NCBI GenBank assembly: GCA_030378125.1 | Contig: JAUCGN010000005.1 | Span: forward strand, 1 to 23,053 | From: Thiotrichales bacterium HSG1 | GTDB taxonomy: Bacteria > Pseudomonadota > Gammaproteobacteria > Beggiatoales > Beggiatoaceae | Direction: 5' to 3' | Length of the DNA: 23,053 nucleotides | Part shown: positions 15,401 through 20,255 of the stretch, in pieces | Layout: every line of letters starts with the position of its first letter | Position numbering within the stretch: position 1 is the stretch's first letter | Notes under the pieces: model-generated | What the model was told of the DNA's origin: nothing | Databases searched by the model: none | Seen by the model: only the letters and a program-made list of their open reading frames with translations | Made by a program: the position numbers and the translations under genes

Positions 15401-17661
15401 CCAATTGTTAAATAGTTGACTGCTGCTTCATAGGCATTTGCCAGCTTTGCTTTTTGCCCAGCCATCAAATTTAGTTTTGCTATTTCAAGTCTTTCAGTTG
15501 ATTCACGAATCAATTCAATGCTGTTATTAAAATGTCCTACAACTTCAAATACTTTATCTTCCAAAGAGTCAGTATTTTTTAATAACAAACGACCAATTTG
15601 TAAATGGATATTTTTCCTATGAGCGTCATCAACCTGTGCATAAGCAGCTTGTTGAACTCTGTCGTGTAAAAATTTAAACTGAGAATTTTCATCTAAAGGC
15701 TGAATAAGTCCTTCAATAATTGCCGGTTGTAATTTTTTTAAAGCTTTTTCCTGATTTAATTCAGCAATAATAACCAACATAAACAAATCAAATTGATTGC
15801 CAATACAAGCCGCTAACCGTAATATTGCCGAGGTTTTCTCTGGCAACTTATCAATTTTGTTAGCCATCAGTTCAACCACATTAGCAGTAATATTTTGAGA
15901 TTTTATCTGTTCAATATTCCATTGCCATTGTTCAGAATTAAATTGCAATAATTCTTCTTCGTATAAAGTTTGTAAAAATTGATGAGTAAAAAACGCATTA
16001 CCTTGAGTTTTTTGGTAAATTAATTTGCCAAGCAATTGAATTGCTTCACATGATAAAGTATCTTGTAATAAATGATTGATATCCTCTAGTTGCAAGTTTG
16101 TTAACTCAATGGTGTTAATAATGACATTTGCTTTTTGAAGTTCAGAAACTGCCATAATAAATGGGTGAGTATTGTCAACTTCATTATCCCGATAAGCACC
16201 TATAATCAATAAATTCTGGATTTCATCATCAAGCATAATATTTTTCAATAAACTCAATGAAGCTGAATCCACCCACTGTAAATCGTCAATAAACAAAATA
16301 AATGGATGTTCTTTATCACATAATACTTTGACAAAATTTAAGAAAAATATTTGAAAGCGATTTTGAGCTTCGGTAGGTCCAACTTTAACCACTGCTGGTT
16401 GTTTACCGATAATTAACTCTAAATCAGGAACAACATCAATAATAATTTGACCATTATTACCTATTGCATCTTTGATTTTAGTCTGCCAATTTGCTAAAGT
16501 TTCGGAATTTTCCAGCAACAAATACCGGCAAAATTCATTAAATGCTTGAGTGATGGCGGAATAAGGAATGTTTTTCTGGAATTGGTCGAATTTACCGGCT
16601 GCAAAATAACCATTCTTTTTGGTCATCGGTTTGTGGACTTCATGAACTATTGCTGTTTTACCAACTCCCGAATAACCACTTACCAACATCATTTCTGCTT
16701 TGCCATCACTGATTCTTTCAAAGGCTGCTAGTAAAGTTTCAACTTCAGTTTCCCGTCCATAAATTTTTTGCGGAATTTGAAATTTACCAGAAAAATCATG
16801 TTGGGCCAGTTCAAACTGCAAACCTTCCAGGTCTTCAAGACCTGGAAGGTTTAAAACTTTTTCTAAATCTGCTTTAACTCCAAAAGCTGATTGATAACGG
16901 TCTTCAGCATTTTTAGCCAATAGTTTCATTATAATATCAGAAACAATTGGGGGGATTTCAGGATTTACTTCACATACTGGAATTGGAGTTTTAGCAATGT
17001 GACAATGAACTAATTCCATTGCATCAGTGGCAGTAAAAGGTAGTTTCCCAGTGAGCATTTCATAAAAAGTTATTCCTAATGAATACAAATCGGTATGATA
17101 ATCAATACTACGATTAATACGACCAGTCTGTTCGGGAGATAGATAAGCTAAAGTCCCTTCTAATTGTTCAGGATTGGTAAGAGTAGGGTTTTCTCGTGGT
17201 AAGCGACTGGCAATTCCAAAGTCAATAATTTTTACTTGTTTGGTCTTTGGATTAATTATTATGTTACTGGGATTAATATCTTTGTGGATAATATTGGCTG
17301 CATGAATATAACCCAATCCTTCAGTAATTTGAATAGCAAATGAAAAAAAATCTTTTAAATTAAATGCCCGTTCTAGCATTAATTGTTTAAGGGAACTTCC
17401 ATCAAAATCCTCCAAAATTATAACCAAAGTGTTCTGATATTTTTCAATATCGTAGGTCTTAATAATACCGTTTGAGGCTAAATTACTAGTTATTTCAAAT
17501 TCTTGTTGATAACGATTTAGTTCGGTTGGACTTGGATAGTCCTGTTTGAGCATTTTCAGAATAACTGGCTGGTTGTCATTGTTGCGATATCCACGATAAA
17601 TGAGTGAATTAGCACTTTCATAAATTTGACTATCTATTTTATAGTTGGGTAAAATTAGCAT
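12418..17661 (-). CDS. Giant Ser/Thr kinase - AAA ATPase - GAF - PP2C phosphatase (array gene 2)
   Basis: The 1747-residue paralogue of gene 1 has the same order: Ser/Thr kinase (Lys36, Asp128 in HKDINPSN, DFG at 147-149, SPE at 175-177), then an AAA ATPase (Walker A GYSGVGKT at 329-336, Walker B FILFIDD). TPR-like helices, a GAF domain (about 1312-1455), a coiled coil and a PP2C domain (Asp1544 in GGDYY, Asp1561 in GDVTGHG, C-terminal DDITLLV) follow. All catalytic residues look intact. Residues 271-281 (NLPGLEDLEGL) are encoded by a perfect palindromic repeat in the linker between kinase and ATPase. The N-terminal ~110 codons are about 97% identical to gene 1 in DNA, while the central helical region is poorly conserved with gene 1 and much closer to gene 4. 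It probably senses through the GAF and repeat regions, but no ligand can be inferred. AAAGGA precedes the ATG by about 10 nt in a 132-bp leader shared with gene 1. Confidence 0.93.
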   Translation of the reverse strand: MLILPNYKIDSQIYESANSLIYRGYRNNDNQPVILKMLKQDYPSPTELNRYQQEFEITSNLASNGIIKTYDIEKYQNTLVIILEDFDGSSLKQLMLERAFNLKDFFSFAIQITEGLGYIHAANIIHKDINPSNIIINPKTKQVKIIDFGIASRLPRENPTLTNPEQLEGTLAYLSPEQTGRINRSIDYHTDLYSLGITFYEMLTGKLPFTATDAMELVHCHIAKTPIPVCEVNPEIPPIVSDIIMKLLAKNAEDRYQSAFGVKADLEKVLNLPGLEDLEGLQFELAQHDFSGKFQIPQKIYGRETEVETLLAAFERISDGKAEMMLVSGYSGVGKTAIVHEVHKPMTKKNGYFAAGKFDQFQKNIPYSAITQAFNEFCRYLLLENSETLANWQTKIKDAIGNNGQIIIDVVPDLELIIGKQPAVVKVGPTEAQNRFQIFFLNFVKVLCDKEHPFILFIDDLQWVDSASLSLLKNIMLDDEIQNLLIIGAYRDNEVDNTHPFIMAVSELQKANVIINTIELTNLQLEDINHLLQDTLSCEAIQLLGKLIYQKTQGNAFFTHQFLQTLYEEELLQFNSEQWQWNIEQIKSQNITANVVELMANKIDKLPEKTSAILRLAACIGNQFDLFMLVIIAELNQEKALKKLQPAIIEGLIQPLDENSQFKFLHDRVQQAAYAQVDDAHRKNIHLQIGRLLLKNTDSLEDKVFEVVGHFNNSIELIRESTERLEIAKLNLMAGQKAKLANAYEAAVNYLTIGKECLPEKSWETDYDLTLNIFTEMVEAAYLSGNFEQMEQLVQIVLQRTRTLSDEAKIYKIQISAYVAQNQQQEAIKTALIFLKQLSINLPTEPTQEDIGLTLQETQAFLSGKSIQTIIDLPIMTNLDKILAMRIMEAVSAAAFVASPGLMVLLVLKQVNLSLEHGNCSESSYSYAFYGLILCGVVSDIESGYQFGRLALNLLERLNEKRLKINIVHIFNGHIRFWKEHLGKTLQPLLENYQTGLEIGNLEYGGYSLQMYTSYSFFANKQLVILEQEMAMYSSSLNRLKQKAPLNWLNISWQTVLNLRGDSNNPCILNGKAYDENIQLPVHQQANDRTSIYFLHFYKSFLHYLFQEYITAIENAEIAEQHLDGAISLIMVPVFHFYDSLAKLAVYPNLSQQEQENVLTKVTANQEKMKLWAEHAPMNFQHKYDLVEAEKARVQEQNWQAIELYDKAIAGAKENQYLQEEALANELTAKFWLEQGNEKIAQIYLKETHYLYQQWGALAKVADLEVKYPQLLAVVKTFDSNITATISTLMTSVSNKLQTSTILDLESVTKASQTLAGEIVLSELLEKMMHIVIENAEAERGLLILKQDDSWVIEAEGLLDSKKVTIQQSIPLEGNLPCSIVNYVTRSHEPVVLANAIQEGIYTEDSYILQHQLKSILCSPILHQGKLIGVLYVENNLIEGAFTPARFKMIDMLSSQAAISLENALLYRTLEQKVEQRTEQLATANQEITLLNERLEEENVRMGAELDVAKQLQQMVLPKETELQQIDNLDIAGFMEPAEEVGGDYYEVLNHDGHIKIGIGDVTGHGLESGVLMLMVQTMVRALLLAGIDNPEQFLNIVNRTVYHNTQRMETDKNLTLSLLDYHAGNLTITGQHEEILLVRKDGKVELIDTFYLGFMVGVVDDVSEFTSHQEISLQSGDGIVLYTDGITEAQNIENIQYGLEKLCEVVSKNWAGNAKQVQQSVIANVKDYIGEREILDDITLLVLKQK
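16820..16852. repeat. Perfect 33-nt palindromic repeat inside gene 2
   Basis: Two 16-nt arms (16820-16835 and 16837-16852) are exact reverse complements around a single central base, with arms reading AAACCTTCCAGGTCTT. The repeat fills 11 codons in frame (NLPGLEDLEGL). Gene 1 has a decayed version at the same place (TCTTCAAGACCTG at 11454-11466). A related decayed element forms the argC terminator. Confidence 0.9.
16858..16965. repeat. 108-nt tract identical to 11483-11590
   Basis: This is the gene 2 partner of the identical tract in gene 1. It begins 5 nt beyond the palindrome at 16820-16852. Confidence 0.85.
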
Positions 17662-17793
17662 AATTATTATTTCCTTTAAGGTTGATTTACAAAGATTTGA
17701 TCCCGAAAATCCTTTAATCTTGTAAATCCTGATTCTGACAATTAAAAAATATTTAAATCAATAAATTATCCTGTACAAAAAAATAAAAACTAG
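17662..17793 (-). promoter_or_regulatory. Leader of gene 2, duplicated hairpin-containing region (copy 2)
   Basis: The same leader as before gene 1, with stem arms at 17684-17697 and 17716-17728 on the plus strand. A candidate -35 (TTGTAC, plus positions 17773-17778) lies 17 nt from a poor -10 (TAAATA, 17750-17755), so promoter assignment is tentative. Because the stop codon of gene 3 lies directly upstream, read-through from gene 3 is also possible. Confidence 0.55.
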
Positions 17794-20250
17794 CTATTTC
17801 TGTTTTAAAACTAACAAAGTAATATCATCCAAAATTTCCTGTTCACCAATATAATCTTTAACATTACTAATCACAGACTGTTGTACTTGTTTGGCATTAC
17901 CAGTCCAATTTTTACTAACAACTTCACATAATCTCTCTAAACCATATTGTATATTTTCAATATTTTGAGCTTCAGTAATGCCATCAGTATATAAAACAAT
18001 ACCATCTCCAGATTGCAATGACATTTCCTGATGAGAGGTAAATTTAGATATATCTTTCTCTACTCCAACCATAAAACCTAAATCAAATGTATCAATTAAT
18101 TCAACTTTTCCATCTTTTCTAACTAATAAAATTTCTTCATGTTGTCCAGTTAGTTGCAAAGTTCCATTTTGGTAATCCAATAAAGACAGAGTCAAATTTT
18201 TATCAGTTTCCATCCGTTTGGTATTATAATAAACAGTACGATTGACAATATTTAAAAACTGTTCTGGATTATCAATACCAGCAAGTAGTAAAGCCCGAAC
18301 TGTAGTTTGTACCATTAACATCAACACACCACTTTCCAAACCATGCCCAGTTACATCGCCAATCCCAATTTTAATATTACCGTCGTGGTTCAAAACTTCA
18401 TAATAATCTCCACCAACTTCGTCGGCAGGTTCCATAAAACCAGCAATATCTAAGTTTTCAATCTGTTGTAATTCAGTCTCTTTAGGTAAAACCATTTGTT
18501 GCAATCGTTTAGCAATATCTAGTTCTGTACTCATACGCATATTATCAGCAGATAAAGTTTTTAAAGACAGGTGAGTTTTTACTCTCGCTAACAATTCTTC
18601 TTTGGAAATTGGTTTAGTCATATAATCATTAGCACCAGCCTCTAAACCTTGGACTAAATCTTCTACTTGGTTTTTAGCGGTTAATAATAATATTGGCATT
18701 TCAATAGCTTGCCATTTTTTTCTAAGCTTGTGGGTAACTTCATAACCGGTCATCTGTGGCATCATAACATCTAATAAAATTACATCTGGTATAAAACCAT
18801 CATCAATAAATTTTAAAGCTTCGTGACCAGAAGTTGCTTGGACAATATTGTAATTTTGTAAAGATAAATAATTATGTAGAACTTGTAAATTTACCGGTTC
18901 ATCATCAACAATTAAAATCTTAAAATTGGTTGTATTATGTGCTACAGACTGTTCTTTTGAATCAGTATTGGTATGGATAATTTTATGAATTATTTTATTT
19001 GAGGATATTGGGACTGCTAGTTCACTTGAAGAAGGTAAAGTAAAAATAAATTTTGAACCAACTTCCAAAACAGATTCTACCCAAATTTTACCACCATGTA
19101 ATTCCACTAATTTCTTAGTAACTGCCAAACCTAAACCAGTTCCACCATATTCTCTGGAAGTGGAACCTTCTGCCTGTTCAAAAGACTCAAAAATACTAGT
19201 TAGTTTATTGGTGGGAATGCCAATTCCATCATCTGCAACCGTAATTTGGATTTGCTGCTCATTAATTGTTTGAGCTGAGATAGTTATATTTCCCTGTTTG
19301 GTAAATTTAATTGCATTACCAATCAAATTATGCAGAATCTGTTGTAAACGATTTTCATCGGCAAATACAGCAGGTAAACTTGGTTCAATTTCATTAACAA
19401 AATTTATTTCTTTCTGGATTACCAATGGCTGACTAAGAGTCAATACCATATCAATGATAGAATTTAATTCTAGAGGTTTTAATTGCAAGCCTATGTCGTG
19501 ATGCCTTATTTTAGAAAAATCAAGAATATCATTAACTAAAGATGATAAACGTTTACCACTGTTAGCAATCATGGCTAAGTTAGTTTTAGTTTGCTTATTT
19601 AGTTCTCCAGTGGCTCCATCCATTAAGGATTCAGCAATACCAATAATACCGTTAAGGGGAGTACGTAACTCATGAGAAGTATTAGCTAAAAATTCATCTT
19701 TAAGCTTATCCATTTGTTGCATTTGCAGAGTTTGGAAAGCTTGCTTAGACAACATAGTAGCAAATAAAAACAAAGAATTAGAAATATTTTCAAATTGTTG
19801 TTTTGACATTTTTGGAACTTCGGCTAATGCATCCTTAAACTGTTCTTTATCTGCACCAATTTCATCAGCATATTGAAGCATTTTTTCATCATTTTGCTCT
19901 TCACTTCGTACTTGTCCAATCAACCAATTAGCAACATGTTGATTACCAACACCTATGCTAATACTGGAGCCAGCGTCCCAAAGACCGCCACTTAAACAAG
20001 GTTGTATTATAGGACCGTTTAAATTTTGTCTACCAATCAATGAATCAGATTCCATACAATTAGCCAGCCCTTTTGGAGTTTGGCGGATAACATCCATACA
20101 CAAACGACAAAAATTACTTGGTTTGGTAATTGGAGTACCATCAGGCTTAGTAATAATTGAGGCAATATTGCAGGCTGATGCAAATGCATCTTGTATTGCT
20201 TGCAATTCTTGTAAGTCAAATAACTCTTCAAAAGAAATATTGTCATTCAT
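17794..20250 (-). CDS. PocR-domain hybrid histidine kinase - receiver - PP2C phosphatase (array gene 3)
   Basis: The 818-residue protein begins with a PocR-type sensory domain (about 12-175) with conserved cysteines 48, 51, 65 and 85 (FCRLC, GLANC, IIQPC) and a GQVRSEEQ end. PocR domains bind small hydrocarbon derivatives or act as redox/metal sensors; the ligand here is unknown. HisKA follows with phospho-acceptor His193 (SHELRTPLNG). HATPase_c has Asn308/Asn312, DDGIGIP at 340-346 and GGTGLGL at 369-375. A receiver domain has Asp449-450, phospho-acceptor Asp494 and Lys546. The RsbU/SpoIIE-like PP2C domain (about 572-818) has Asp615, Asp632 and the DDITLLV end. There is no transmembrane segment, so it should be cytosolic. 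The likely logic is autophosphorylation, transfer to the internal receiver and control of the adjoining phosphatase. The start is clear: AGAGG lies 7 nt upstream and overlaps the stop of gene 4, which ends 5 nt before this ATG, indicating translational coupling. Confidence 0.93.
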   Translation of the reverse strand: MNDNISFEELFDLQELQAIQDAFASACNIASIITKPDGTPITKPSNFCRLCMDVIRQTPKGLANCMESDSLIGRQNLNGPIIQPCLSGGLWDAGSSISIGVGNQHVANWLIGQVRSEEQNDEKMLQYADEIGADKEQFKDALAEVPKMSKQQFENISNSLFLFATMLSKQAFQTLQMQQMDKLKDEFLANTSHELRTPLNGIIGIAESLMDGATGELNKQTKTNLAMIANSGKRLSSLVNDILDFSKIRHHDIGLQLKPLELNSIIDMVLTLSQPLVIQKEINFVNEIEPSLPAVFADENRLQQILHNLIGNAIKFTKQGNITISAQTINEQQIQITVADDGIGIPTNKLTSIFESFEQAEGSTSREYGGTGLGLAVTKKLVELHGGKIWVESVLEVGSKFIFTLPSSSELAVPISSNKIIHKIIHTNTDSKEQSVAHNTTNFKILIVDDEPVNLQVLHNYLSLQNYNIVQATSGHEALKFIDDGFIPDVILLDVMMPQMTGYEVTHKLRKKWQAIEMPILLLTAKNQVEDLVQGLEAGANDYMTKPISKEELLARVKTHLSLKTLSADNMRMSTELDIAKRLQQMVLPKETELQQIENLDIAGFMEPADEVGGDYYEVLNHDGNIKIGIGDVTGHGLESGVLMLMVQTTVRALLLAGIDNPEQFLNIVNRTVYYNTKRMETDKNLTLSLLDYQNGTLQLTGQHEEILLVRKDGKVELIDTFDLGFMVGVEKDISKFTSHQEMSLQSGDGIVLYTDGITEAQNIENIQYGLERLCEVVSKNWTGNAKQVQQSVISNVKDYIGEQEILDDITLLVLKQK

Positions 20251-20255
20251 TTTAT

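Noticed and set aside
20037..20246. Alternative minus-strand frame of 69 codons at the start of gene 3
   Set aside because: It is a shifted frame inside the PocR-domain coding sequence, which is far better supported.
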